A DNA stretch of 64,000 bases, taken from contig NZ_NADJ01000026.1 in assembly GCF_002196705.1 (NCBI RefSeq), forward strand, positions 62,001 to 126,000, written 5' to 3'. The number at the start of each line of letters is the position of its first letter. The first letter of the stretch is position 1. Under the pieces are notes generated by a model. That model was not told where the DNA came from. It saw nothing but the letters and a program-made list of their open reading frames with translations, and did no database searches. Source of the DNA: Desulfosporosinus sp. FKB. GTDB taxonomy: Bacteria; Bacillota; Desulfitobacteriia; Desulfitobacteriales; Desulfitobacteriaceae. The position numbers and the translations under genes are program-made. Of the stretch, positions 16,807-25,085 are shown piece after piece.

Positions 16807-18399
16807 TCAAAAACCCAAAAACGACCGTTTGGGAGTATATATGATCTGGTATCGTTGTAAGGCCCGAATAGCGGTTAAAGCCGTTGTCAGGGGTTCCTCA
16901 TAATTCCAGCCCTTAGCATAGATTCCGCGGTAAGACGGCTGAAAGGAACCATTGTCTTTCTGCGCGCTGAGAAGGTTTTGGATGCCCTTATCCATGACCT
17001 CCTTGGGCACGAATCGGCTATACCTCCATAATCCCGATAAGGCCAACCCCGTCTCCACAACCGAGCCCCAGTCTCCTTGATTCTGAGCTTTGAGCAGAAA
17101 CTCCAATCCCTTTTTGCGAGCCACTTGAATATTGCGCGGAATTGTCCAGCGTTCCCAGCTAATTCTCCATTTGCTAAGAAGTTCAAGAGCCTGAGCCGTG
17201 CTGTAGACTCTCCCCTCAAACCAAGATCCCGGAAAGGCTCCCTGCTTATCCTGCTGAGAAATCAGCCAATTAAGTCCTCGCCAAATTGTTTCATCTTGCC
17301 CTCGAGAGGAACCCCATAACGCTTCCAAAACATGAATCGTCACATCAACACTTGAAATATAGACAGGAAATTCCGAAGAAATAGCGGGGGGTACTCCAGT
17401 AAAGCTGGGAAATGTTCCCCAGCTCCCATCAGAATTTTGCAGTCTTCTCAGCAGCTCTACACCCTGCTTATTCTGCTTTCCAAGCATCTGATGATAAGCC
17501 ATTAAGGCAACAGAGGTATCGTCCAGATCAGGATGAGTATGTGGAGGAGTGCTTCCGTAACTCCCGTCGGAATTCTGCCCTTGCTTAAGATAATCCATCG
17601 CCTGAGAAAGCCAAGGATACGTTTCATTCCTTTTCATCTGTTCGCCAAAAACACAAACTGCCCAGGCTACCGCCCAGACCTTAAGCTGATCGAAGGCCGG
17701 CCAGCCGCCGCTGGAGTACTGCTTGGAAACTAACCATTGCCCTGCTTTCTCCGCTCGTTTACTGTTGCCGCCCCGCCGCAGGAGAGCCAAGATACCTAAA
17801 CTTGTAGCCACAATATCCTCAGCCCAGGAACCATCAGACATTTGCGTTTCCAGAAGATATTGGATTCCTTGGCTGATTCCCTCTGGAGAATCGGAAGCGA
17901 GAATTGATGCTGCAACAACGACCGGGCGACCATAGAGAGGTAATTTGGCCAAAACATGGTCTTGAAGAATATTGGGAAGCAAGATTTCTTCCGGTGTAGG
18001 TCCTTCTAAACCAGGCACCACCCTTTGCCCTAACGATAATATCATCTCAGAAAATTGCCGGGCCTGAGATAAAAGCCGGATTTTAGCTCTCCAGCCCCCC
18101 TCACTTCCTTGTATAACTGAATTGACGATCTGAGTTATTTCCGGATCCGGCTGGTCGCCGGGAAATTTCCCCCAACCTCCGCGGCGATTTTGCCATAGCC
18201 ACTGAACTCCTTGCCTTTGGGCGCTTTCAAACCCTCTTCCTATTGCCAGAAGGGCAAGAGCGGCGAGGGCTGAAGCTCCCGGACTTGGAGATACTCCGTG
18301 CATTTCATCAAGATTTCCTGTTACGATTTGTTCTATGCCCTCAGCTACATAGCTCCTGGCTTTAGCAAGACATTCGTTAACATCACCTTTTAGCTCCAT
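16807..18399 (-). CDS. class II terpene cyclase-like protein (prenyltransferase/squalene-oxidase repeats)
   Basis: A protein of 530 residues built from alpha-alpha barrel repeats with QW-type motifs (QNSDGSYGS, QNSDGSWGT, QQDKQGAFPGSW, QNQGDWGS, QKDNGSF). It contains DLDDT at about 291-295, the D-x-D-D acid motif that protonates the substrate in squalene-hopene and class II diterpene cyclases. Squalene-hopene cyclases are usually about 630 residues with the motif near 375; length and motif position here are nearer the bacterial class II diterpene cyclases of about 500-520 residues. Product unknown; loss of activity with a structural role cannot be excluded. The ATG at 18399 follows AAAGGAGAGG. 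It is the first gene of the operon that continues with UbiB, exporter and methyltransferase, 196 nt before UbiB. Confidence 0.8.
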   Translation of the reverse strand: MELKGDVNECLAKARSYVAEGIEQIVTGNLDEMHGVSPSPGASALAALALLAIGRGFESAQRQGVQWLWQNRRGGWGKFPGDQPDPEITQIVNSVIQGSEGGWRAKIRLLSQARQFSEMILSLGQRVVPGLEGPTPEEILLPNILQDHVLAKLPLYGRPVVVAASILASDSPEGISQGIQYLLETQMSDGSWAEDIVATSLGILALLRRGGNSKRAEKAGQWLVSKQYSSGGWPAFDQLKVWAVAWAVCVFGEQMKRNETYPWLSQAMDYLKQGQNSDGSYGSTPPHTHPDLDDTSVALMAYHQMLGKQNKQGVELLRRLQNSDGSWGTFPSFTGVPPAISSEFPVYISSVDVTIHVLEALWGSSRGQDETIWRGLNWLISQQDKQGAFPGSWFEGRVYSTAQALELLSKWRISWERWTIPRNIQVARKKGLEFLLKAQNQGDWGSVVETGLALSGLWRYSRFVPKEVMDKGIQNLLSAQKDNGSFQPSYRGIYAKGWNYEEPLTTALTAIRALQRYQIIYTPKRSFLGF

Positions 18400-18426
18400 A
18401 GCACCCTCTCCTTTAAAGCATCCCAT

Positions 18427-18734
18427 AATATGATTTATGTTTGGAGAGGGATAATCGTTCCAATAGTCTTCTTTTCCTTTACTTATGTAGAAACATTGGA
18501 TTTAGGTAACTCCTTAAGCGAGCTATTACTAAAGGTATCAATAATAAAAAAAGGTTTTTCAGTCTACACCGAAAAACCTTTTTCAAAATTTATTCCTTCT
18601 TAACTTCTTAAACTAATTAATTTCTTAAACTTATTAACTTTTATTTACGCACTTGATTACATTGTTGTATTTATAGTTCTTCATTCAACGTAAGACTCCC
18701 ACCACTACAAGTGGAAGTGGTTCCCATACCGAGT
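18427..18734. other. 308-nt gene-free region between topB and the cyclase operon
   Basis: It holds the terminator at 18548-18583, a small imperfect hairpin at about 18692-18720 (CCACT/AGTGG core), and presumably the promoter of the cyclase operon, for which I find no convincing -35/-10 pair. Confidence 0.5.
18548..18583 (-). terminator. bidirectional intrinsic terminator downstream of topB
   Basis: Perfect 13-nt arms AAAAAGGTTTTTC (18548-18560) and GAAAAACCTTTTT (18571-18583) with a 10-nt loop. The arms carry their own A/T tracts, so it can work on both strands; the minus-strand reading ends the topB/ybaK/aspartate kinase transcript. Confidence 0.8.
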
Positions 18735-20918
18735 TCACTTCTTAATTTGCAATTTCGCTAAAGCATCTGCTAAGGCTGTATTTTTTAGAGTTTCATCATT
18801 TTGCTTTTTCAAATAGGCGTGTACTTCTTTTTTATTGCCGGTACTCTTTTCAGCCTCTTTTCGTTTCTTAAAAGCAGAAAGTTTTTCCCGGTAGCCGCAG
18901 ACACATACGAACAATTTATTTTCGCCCTCTCCCCGAATCTCCATTTTCTTGTGGCATTCCGGGCAGCGCGCATTAGATATTTGGGAAATAGCCTGCCTGT
19001 AACCACATTCGCGGTCTTGACAGACGTACATTTCCCCTTTCTTGCCCTTCACCTGTAAGAGGAACTTACCGCAATCAGGACACTTTGTTCTAGTTAAGTT
19101 ATCATGTTTAAAGGATTGAGTGCTGCCGTTGACTGTAGCAACAAGCTGAGTGGCGTACCCCCGCATTTCCTTTATGAATGTCTGAGCATTTGCCCGCCCT
19201 TTGCTTATCTCATTTAATTGTTGTTCCCATTGGGCGGTTAACTCCGGTGATTTAAGTTCCGGAGGAACTAAGTTAATCAATTGAATCCCTTTGGACGTCG
19301 GCATAATTTCCTGGCCCTGCCTGCTCATATAAAACGAGTTAAAGAGCTTTTCAATGATCTCGGCCCTTGTTGCCGGGGTGCCCAGGCCATGACTTTGATC
19401 CATAACCTCTCTCAGCTGCCGGTCTTCAATCATTTTGCCGGGATGTTCCATGGCAAAAAGTAAGCTGGCTTCCGTATGTCTTGACGGAGGCTTTGTTTTC
19501 TTGGCTTCCAGATGTATTGACAAATTCTTCAGTGTATCACCAAGGCTAATTTGGGGTAAGGTCTGCAATCTCTGATCTTCCCCTTCATCCTCATCCTCTA
19601 CCCCTGGGTAAGTCGAATAGACATCTTTCCAGCCTTTTTTGAGGACAATTCTCCCCTTTGTAGTAAATATTTCGCCATTGACTCTCACCTTTACGGTCGT
19701 TTGCTGATATTCAAAGGCCGGCGAAAGTACAGCCAAAAACCTGCGCACGATTAAATCATAAATCTTAAGTTCTTCTGAACTAAGTCTATTCAACATAGCA
19801 GGCTGTTCTGTGGGAATAATTGCATGGTGATCCGAAACTTTAGAGTTATCGACAAAACGTTTGGTAATGTTGAGTTTATTTCTTAAGATTCCTCGAGCCA
19901 AATTCACGTAAGAACCCTGGGCAACACTTTTCAAGCGTTCAGATAGTGTCGGTACGATATCCTCACTGATATAACGCGAATCTGTGCGCGGATAAGTCAC
20001 CAACTTATGATTCTCATAAAGCAGCTGCATGATGTTCGACGTTGTTTTGGCAGAAAAGCCATATTTTCGGTTAGCATCCCGCTGTAGTTCCGTAAGATCA
20101 TAAGCTAGGGGGGGCAGCTCTTTCTTGGCCTCTTTTTTTACGTCAACAATTTCTCCGACGTGACCCTTTACTTTCGTTAAAATCTTATCCGCCTTTTGGG
20201 AGTCAAAAATGCGGGTTTGCCCATTCTGGCCCTGCCAGCGCAGGTCAAAGGTTCCTGTGGAGGCAACCACCGACCAATATTCTTGCGGAACAAATTCCTT
20301 GATTTCTCTTTCCCGTTCAACGACCATAGACAAGGTAGGCGTTTGGACTCGGCCGGCTGAAAGTTGGGCATTGAACTTACATGTCAACGCGCGGGTAACG
20401 TTTAAGCCCACCAGCCAATCGGCTTCTGCACGGCATTCTGCTGCCGAATAGAGCGCGTTAAAATCTTTACCGGGCCGTAATTGTTTAAAACCGTCCCTGA
20501 TTGCCTTCTCGGTCAGAGATGAGATCCACAACCGTTGAATGGGTTTGCGCCAGCCGACTTTCTTGATAATCCATCGTGCCACCAGTTCACCTTCACGCCC
20601 TGCATCAGTGGCAATAATCAGCTCATCCACTTCCGGACTTCTCATTAAACTCTTAACAGCCCCAAATTGTTTGGCAGTTTCTTTGATGACCACTAATTCC
20701 ATTTTCGACGGCAGCATAGGGAGATCTTCAGCTCTCCAAGTTTTGTAGCCGGGATCATAGACTTCAGGGTCAGCAAGGGTTACCAAATGCCCTAAAGCCC
20801 AGGCGACAATAAATTTTGCTCCTATAAGGCAACCATTTCCCTTCTGGGAACAGTTTAAAATTTTAGCCACTTCGCGGCCAACGGAAGGTTTTTCAGTTAA
20901 TACTAAGGTTTTCCCCAT
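18735..20918 (-). CDS. topB: DNA topoisomerase III
   Basis: A type IA topoisomerase of 727 residues that unlinks single strands, mainly for decatenation of replication and recombination intermediates. The Toprim domain starts at residue 1 (LVLTEKPSVGREVA, acidic motif ATDAGREGE at 103-111); the catalytic Tyr is 309 in LVTYPRTDSRY. The C-terminal third carries two zinc-ribbon motifs (CPDCGKF...CQDRECG and CPECHKK...CVCG), a common accessory in Firmicute TopB. It is 12 nt downstream of the YbaK gene and ends in a Lys-rich tail. Confidence 0.95.
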   Translation of the reverse strand: MGKTLVLTEKPSVGREVAKILNCSQKGNGCLIGAKFIVAWALGHLVTLADPEVYDPGYKTWRAEDLPMLPSKMELVVIKETAKQFGAVKSLMRSPEVDELIIATDAGREGELVARWIIKKVGWRKPIQRLWISSLTEKAIRDGFKQLRPGKDFNALYSAAECRAEADWLVGLNVTRALTCKFNAQLSAGRVQTPTLSMVVEREREIKEFVPQEYWSVVASTGTFDLRWQGQNGQTRIFDSQKADKILTKVKGHVGEIVDVKKEAKKELPPLAYDLTELQRDANRKYGFSAKTTSNIMQLLYENHKLVTYPRTDSRYISEDIVPTLSERLKSVAQGSYVNLARGILRNKLNITKRFVDNSKVSDHHAIIPTEQPAMLNRLSSEELKIYDLIVRRFLAVLSPAFEYQQTTVKVRVNGEIFTTKGRIVLKKGWKDVYSTYPGVEDEDEGEDQRLQTLPQISLGDTLKNLSIHLEAKKTKPPSRHTEASLLFAMEHPGKMIEDRQLREVMDQSHGLGTPATRAEIIEKLFNSFYMSRQGQEIMPTSKGIQLINLVPPELKSPELTAQWEQQLNEISKGRANAQTFIKEMRGYATQLVATVNGSTQSFKHDNLTRTKCPDCGKFLLQVKGKKGEMYVCQDRECGYRQAISQISNARCPECHKKMEIRGEGENKLFVCVCGYREKLSAFKKRKEAEKSTGNKKEVHAYLKKQNDETLKNTALADALAKLQIKK

Positions 20919-20930
20919 GTCATACTCCTT

Positions 20931-21386
20931 TTATTGAGCAACATCTATCCATTGTCCACAGGTTAGTTTCTGCAGAGCATCCACTGTTAATTTAATGGCC
21001 GTATTGGGTTCACCGGCCGCAGGAAACACATGAGTATAGGCTTGCAGTGAATAATCCAAATAGACCGGAATAGGTTTCTTTAAGCCGAAGGGACAAACAC
21101 CGCCGACCGGATGCCCGGTGACACTTATTACTTCTTCAGCCTCAGGCATCTTAGCCTTTGCCGCAAAGACGTCTTTAAATTTCCTATTATCCAAACGTTT
21201 ATCGCCAGCCATCAGAATCATAACAAATTGCTCTTTAGTTTTAAAGAGCAAGGATTTAGCGATTTCTCCGGGGGTTACCTTTAAGGACTCAGCCGCTTTA
21301 GCAACGGTGCTGGTATCTTCAAAGGTTAAGATTTCAATATCTTGCTTGTTCTCTTTTAAGAACTCCTTGACCAGTTCAACAGACAT
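20931..21386 (-). CDS. YbaK/EbsC family Cys-tRNA(Pro)/aminoacyl-tRNA deacylase
   Basis: A single-domain protein of 151 residues. Members hydrolyse mischarged tRNA in trans. The conserved Lys in the AKSLLFKT segment (about 43-50), the GDKRLDNRK loop and the GGVCPFGLK motif (about 94-102) are typical; the last separates YbaK/EbsC/ProX types from the IMS ThrRS-like editors. It lies between aspartate kinase and topB, within 10-12 nt on both sides, so all three are likely one transcript. Which mischarged tRNA it acts on cannot be read from sequence. Confidence 0.88.
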   Translation of the reverse strand: MSVELVKEFLKENKQDIEILTFEDTSTVAKAAESLKVTPGEIAKSLLFKTKEQFVMILMAGDKRLDNRKFKDVFAAKAKMPEAEEVISVTGHPVGGVCPFGLKKPIPVYLDYSLQAYTHVFPAAGEPNTAIKLTVDALQKLTCGQWIDVAQ

Positions 21387-21395
21387 AACTTCCTC

Positions 21396-22784
21396 CTAAT
21401 ATTCGGCGACACACAAATCTTCATTCAGGCAAACGATGGCTTTAGCATACATTTTCCGATCAATGACAAATTGCATATTGACCTGCCGTAAGGACTGGGC
21501 GACACATTTGATATTAATATCATTTTTAGCCAAAGCGTTTGCTGCCCGTGCAAGAATTCTTGGCATCGCGATATTTGAACCAATAACGCAGACGATAGCA
21601 GCCTCTTGAACTGTTACAGTCTGATAGTTTTCTTTCAGCTCTGCAACCAATTGATCATTGAGATCTGATTCCCAAATTACAAGTGAAATACTATTGGCAT
21701 TAGTCGCTTTGGTAATATAACTAATATTGTGTTCCTTAAACTTCTTCATAATTTCATAGTCGAAGCCAATCTCCCCGACCATTAATGTGTCATGAATCTC
21801 CAAGACTACAATCTTGTCAGAACCAGCGACGATTTCTATTCTGGCTTTGGGGCCAATATAATCCTTGGAAATGAGGGTTCCTGGATGGCTCGGTTCAAAG
21901 GTATTCTTGATGCGCAAGTTAATTCCAGCCATTTCTAAGGGTTTGGAAGCATTGGGATGAATGGCCTCCATTCCGATATCTGCCAGCTGATCGGCAACGT
22001 CATAATTCGTCTTGCCAACGGGAATAGCCTTTTCAACTCCAACAATCTTAGGATCTGCTGAGGAAAGATGAAACTCTTTATGAATAATCGCTTCATTGGC
22101 TTGTAAATGCGTAGCAATCTTGGAAAAGGTAATTTCCGAATAACCTCGTTCATATTGCCGCATAATTCCCTCGACTCCTTTAGTATAGCCTGTCGCCACG
22201 ATGATGGCGTCAAAGGGATTAACATTCTTAAACGTTCTTTCGATACGCTCGCTGAATGAAAGCTGCTTCGAATCCCTGAAACCGGTGAGGTCCACAAGTT
22301 CGGCACGAATTCCCCGATTACGAAGAATATTAACCGTGTTAAAGGCCGAATGGGCTTCTCCGATGGAAGCCAATAGTTCCCTGGCCGCCGATAAGATACT
22401 TCCCCGCTCGACATACCCTGAAGCAATAATATCTTCCATACTGCTCAGATAAGCTTTGGTCTGATTAATTCGCTCCAGTAAGAAATCACGGCAGACTTGA
22501 TAGTCCAAACCAATTTCCACAAAGGATTCGTTAATCTGAAGCATCCGTTCTAATAACTGATTTATGGAAGTTTCATAGTCTTCCCCTTTAATAAAATGTT
22601 GGTAAACTCCAGGCGCTTTGGTTTTTTTATCTTCTAACAGCCAATTCGTTACCCCGGCATAAGCAGAGACGACAAAGACTCTGCCGTAGTGAAAGCCTTC
22701 TGAACCCGGATAACCAATAATGTCATTAAGCACATTTTGAAATTGAGACATCGATGTGCCACCAATTTTTTCTACAGTTAACAT
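21396..22784 (-). CDS. aspartate kinase (possibly of the Ask_Ect-like group)
   Basis: A protein of 462 residues catalysing ATP-dependent phosphorylation of aspartate, the entry to lysine, threonine and methionine synthesis. The N-terminal VEKIGGTSMS takes the place of the usual VxKFGGTSxx, and the catalytic core VVATGYTKGVEGI is longer than in LysC; both features recall aspartate kinases of the ectoine-linked group. Two ACT-type regulatory segments follow residue 310 (IVVLEIHDTLMVGEIGFDYE and AAIVCVIGSNIAM). No ectABC genes are in the window. The start ATG at 22784 has AAGAGGGG at a rather long distance; a longer frame to 22832 adds an unlikely basic leader. Confidence 0.88.
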   Translation of the reverse strand: MLTVEKIGGTSMSQFQNVLNDIIGYPGSEGFHYGRVFVVSAYAGVTNWLLEDKKTKAPGVYQHFIKGEDYETSINQLLERMLQINESFVEIGLDYQVCRDFLLERINQTKAYLSSMEDIIASGYVERGSILSAARELLASIGEAHSAFNTVNILRNRGIRAELVDLTGFRDSKQLSFSERIERTFKNVNPFDAIIVATGYTKGVEGIMRQYERGYSEITFSKIATHLQANEAIIHKEFHLSSADPKIVGVEKAIPVGKTNYDVADQLADIGMEAIHPNASKPLEMAGINLRIKNTFEPSHPGTLISKDYIGPKARIEIVAGSDKIVVLEIHDTLMVGEIGFDYEIMKKFKEHNISYITKATNANSISLVIWESDLNDQLVAELKENYQTVTVQEAAIVCVIGSNIAMPRILARAANALAKNDINIKCVAQSLRQVNMQFVIDRKMYAKAIVCLNEDLCVAEY

Positions 22785-23039
22785 AGTTAATGCTGAACCC
22801 CTCTTCTTAATTCTAAAATACAGAAATCCCAATTTTAAGACTATATGATAACAGTCGTATCTTAGTTATACCTCGATCAGCGACAATTGTCCACCTTAAT
22901 ACATGCTCCCCTGATAGTACTACTGTTCTGACCATACTCATTTTTCCTTAATCAAAGGAGTAGTCCCCTTGAAATCTTGTTTTCAAGAGTATACGCTATA
23001 ACTATTAATTCCAAACGGCGAAAGAAGGGAAGTAGGTCT

Positions 23040-24185
23040 ATGAAATACCGTAAATTTGGCAGTTTAGATTATCAAGCTTCAATTCTGGGATTTGGCTGTA
23101 TGCGTCTCCCTACCCTGAATGGAGATCCCAGTAAAATCAATGAGCCGGAAGCGATCTCCTTAATCCGTTATGCTATCGACAACGGAGTTAACTATATTGA
23201 TACGGCTTATCCCTACCATCAAGGGCAAAGTGAAGTATTAGTAGGAAAAGCGCTGCAAAACGGTTACCGGGAAAAAGTTAAGCTTGCTACGAAGCTTCCT
23301 CTTTTTCACTGCCAAAGTCGTGAAGACTTTGACCGCATCCTCAACGAACAATTGAAAAAACTTCAAACGGACCACATTGACTTCTATCTTTTGCACGGCC
23401 TTAGCAAAGCCACCTGGGAAAAGGCCAAGAGCTTTGACTTTGCAGACTTTCTCAAAAAGGCTTTGGCAGATGGACGAATAAACTATGCTGGATTTTCCTT
23501 TCATGATAAGTTCCCGGTTTTTCAGGAAATTGTCGACGCCTACCCTTGGACCTTCTGTCAAATCCAATATAACTACATGGATACGGAGTTTCAAGCGGGT
23601 AATAAGGGACTAAAGTATGCGGCAGAAAAAGGGCTCGCCGTCATCGTTATGGAGCCTCTGAAGGGCGGCAAACTCGTTAAAAATCCTCCGTCTTCCATAC
23701 TTAAACTCTGGGACAAGGCGGAGGTCAAACGGTCGCCAGCTGAGTGGGCATTGCGCTGGGTTTGGAACCATCCTGAAGTGACCTTACTCTTAAGCGGGAT
23801 GGGCACCAAGGAGCAAGTTGAAGAGAATTTGCGCCTGGCGGGCATTTCCGAAGCCAATTCCCTAACGGACAATGAACATCAATTAATAGACGAAGTTAGA
23901 AAACAATACTTATCCTTAAACAAGGTTGACTGTACGGCCTGCGGCTATTGCCAGCCCTGTCCTTCCGGTGTAAATATTCCCAACAACTTCGCCCTTTATA
24001 ATGACGCCCATATATATGATGATTTTGGTTCCTCCCGTTTTGCGTATAACACCTTCTTTACCCCGGAAAGTAAAGCTTCCGCCTGTATAGAGTGCGGTGC
24101 CTGTGAAGAAGTCTGTCCTCAGCAGCTTCCCATTCGAGAACACTTGAAGGAAGTCCAAAAAGCCTTTGAGCCAAACCCCTCTTAA
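23040..24185 (+). CDS. aldo/keto reductase with C-terminal 4Fe-4S ferredoxin domain
   Basis: A protein of 381 residues. Residues 1-285 form an aldo/keto reductase barrel with the catalytic set Asp54, Tyr59, Lys85 and His119 in the expected motifs (YIDTAYPYH, LATKL, FYLLHG). Residues 298-359 carry two ferredoxin cysteine groups: C298-x2-C301-x2-C304-x2-C307 (CTACGYCQPC) and C349-x2-C352-x2-C355-x3-C359 (CIECGACEEVC). This fusion is frequent in anaerobes and suggests electrons come from, or go to, ferredoxin rather than only NAD(P)H; substrate unknown. The start is the ATG at 23040 after GAAGGGAAGTAGG; a longer frame from 22977 lacks a site. It is divergent from the aspartate kinase. Confidence 0.9.
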   Translation: MKYRKFGSLDYQASILGFGCMRLPTLNGDPSKINEPEAISLIRYAIDNGVNYIDTAYPYHQGQSEVLVGKALQNGYREKVKLATKLPLFHCQSREDFDRILNEQLKKLQTDHIDFYLLHGLSKATWEKAKSFDFADFLKKALADGRINYAGFSFHDKFPVFQEIVDAYPWTFCQIQYNYMDTEFQAGNKGLKYAAEKGLAVIVMEPLKGGKLVKNPPSSILKLWDKAEVKRSPAEWALRWVWNHPEVTLLLSGMGTKEQVEENLRLAGISEANSLTDNEHQLIDEVRKQYLSLNKVDCTACGYCQPCPSGVNIPNNFALYNDAHIYDDFGSSRFAYNTFFTPESKASACIECGACEEVCPQQLPIREHLKEVQKAFEPNPS

Positions 24186-24197
24186 GATTAAAAATAT

Positions 24198-24240
24198 AAG
24201 GGTTGTAACAGATTCGGAAAATGAACCTGTTACAACCCTT
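24198..24240 (+). terminator. intrinsic terminator of the aldo/keto reductase gene
   Basis: Perfect 14-nt arms AAGGGTTGTAACAG (24198-24211) and CTGTTACAACCCTT (24227-24240), followed by TTCTATTTTT. Confidence 0.9.
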
Positions 24241-24323
24241 TTCTATTTTTAAAAAACCTCTGATTTGATTCATTTAACATTTAATAATAAGATGTTAAAT
24301 TCATAACATTATAAGCCCTAAAC

Positions 24324-24911
24324 TTACTGACTTTCGAAACTGCGGCTTGAATTAGCCAGAATAAACAGCGGCTGCCGGAGATAGTCCACCGGATAAAGAT
24401 CATCTCTTGCGGAAATTAAAGCCATGACTCTAGCCACATTGGAAAGGGGATCCAGCGAAAGAATAACAAAGGCATCTTTCTCTGCAGTTAAGGGATAAAT
24501 AACGTTGTCCTTGTTTAAAACATCAAGATAAGCATCCAGCGTCAGCACTCTAAAATCTTGATTCCGCCAGCGCACATCGTAAAGCTTAAAGGCCTGATGA
24601 GCCACAAGGGGCAAGAGGATGTCTTCTGTTAAATAAAGTTCAATCCCCATCATATAACCTTCACTATCAAGATCATTCCAATATTCGCAATGAAACACAT
24701 TATTGACTGCCTCTCGATAGGTCTTTACCGACAAGCGCATCTGATTTAAAAGTTGGCCCATGCCCGGCCATTTTATTCTTGGTATACTGAGACTTTCGAT
24801 GTCGTAATATAATCCAATGTCGCTTTCCTCGAGGGTATACTCAACAGTTGTATCATTGGGCATCAAGTAAATATAGCCCATTTGCATATTGTTGTCACAT
24901 GTGATAAGCAT
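24324..24911 (-). CDS. hypothetical protein, DUF2283-like N-terminus
   Basis: A soluble protein of 195 residues that I do not recognise. The first 40 residues (a run of beta strands with GYIYLMP and an acidic GLYYDIE segment) faintly resemble the small DUF2283 proteins; the remainder is mixed alpha/beta with a conserved-looking ELYLTEDILLPLVAHQAF stretch. No signal peptide or membrane segment. The ATG at 24911 follows GGGGGGAGATG. It stands alone, with the aldo/keto reductase gene convergent on one side and the permease upstream in the same direction; the coding quality and ribosome site make it real. Confidence 0.65.
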   Translation of the reverse strand: MLITCDNNMQMGYIYLMPNDTTVEYTLEESDIGLYYDIESLSIPRIKWPGMGQLLNQMRLSVKTYREAVNNVFHCEYWNDLDSEGYMMGIELYLTEDILLPLVAHQAFKLYDVRWRNQDFRVLTLDAYLDVLNKDNVIYPLTAEKDAFVILSLDPLSNVARVMALISARDDLYPVDYLRQPLFILANSSRSFESQ

Positions 24912-25085
24912 AGCACATCTCCCCCCAAAGCTTCGTATTGTAGCTTGTCTACCTCTTCTACATATAGGCTCATTTATCCTGCAATAGAAGCAGCGACATT
25001 ATCCTGATGATTTAACAAGATACACAAAAAAACGGTCTTGATCCTCTCTATAAAGAGTAATTTCGACCCATCTTGACGAAGAGAT

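Noticed and set aside
18716-18730. 15-nt exact match with 36229-36243 (AGTGGTTCCCATACC) as a dispersed repeat
   Set aside because: A few exact 15-mers shared by chance are expected in 64 kb, and flanking bases do not match.
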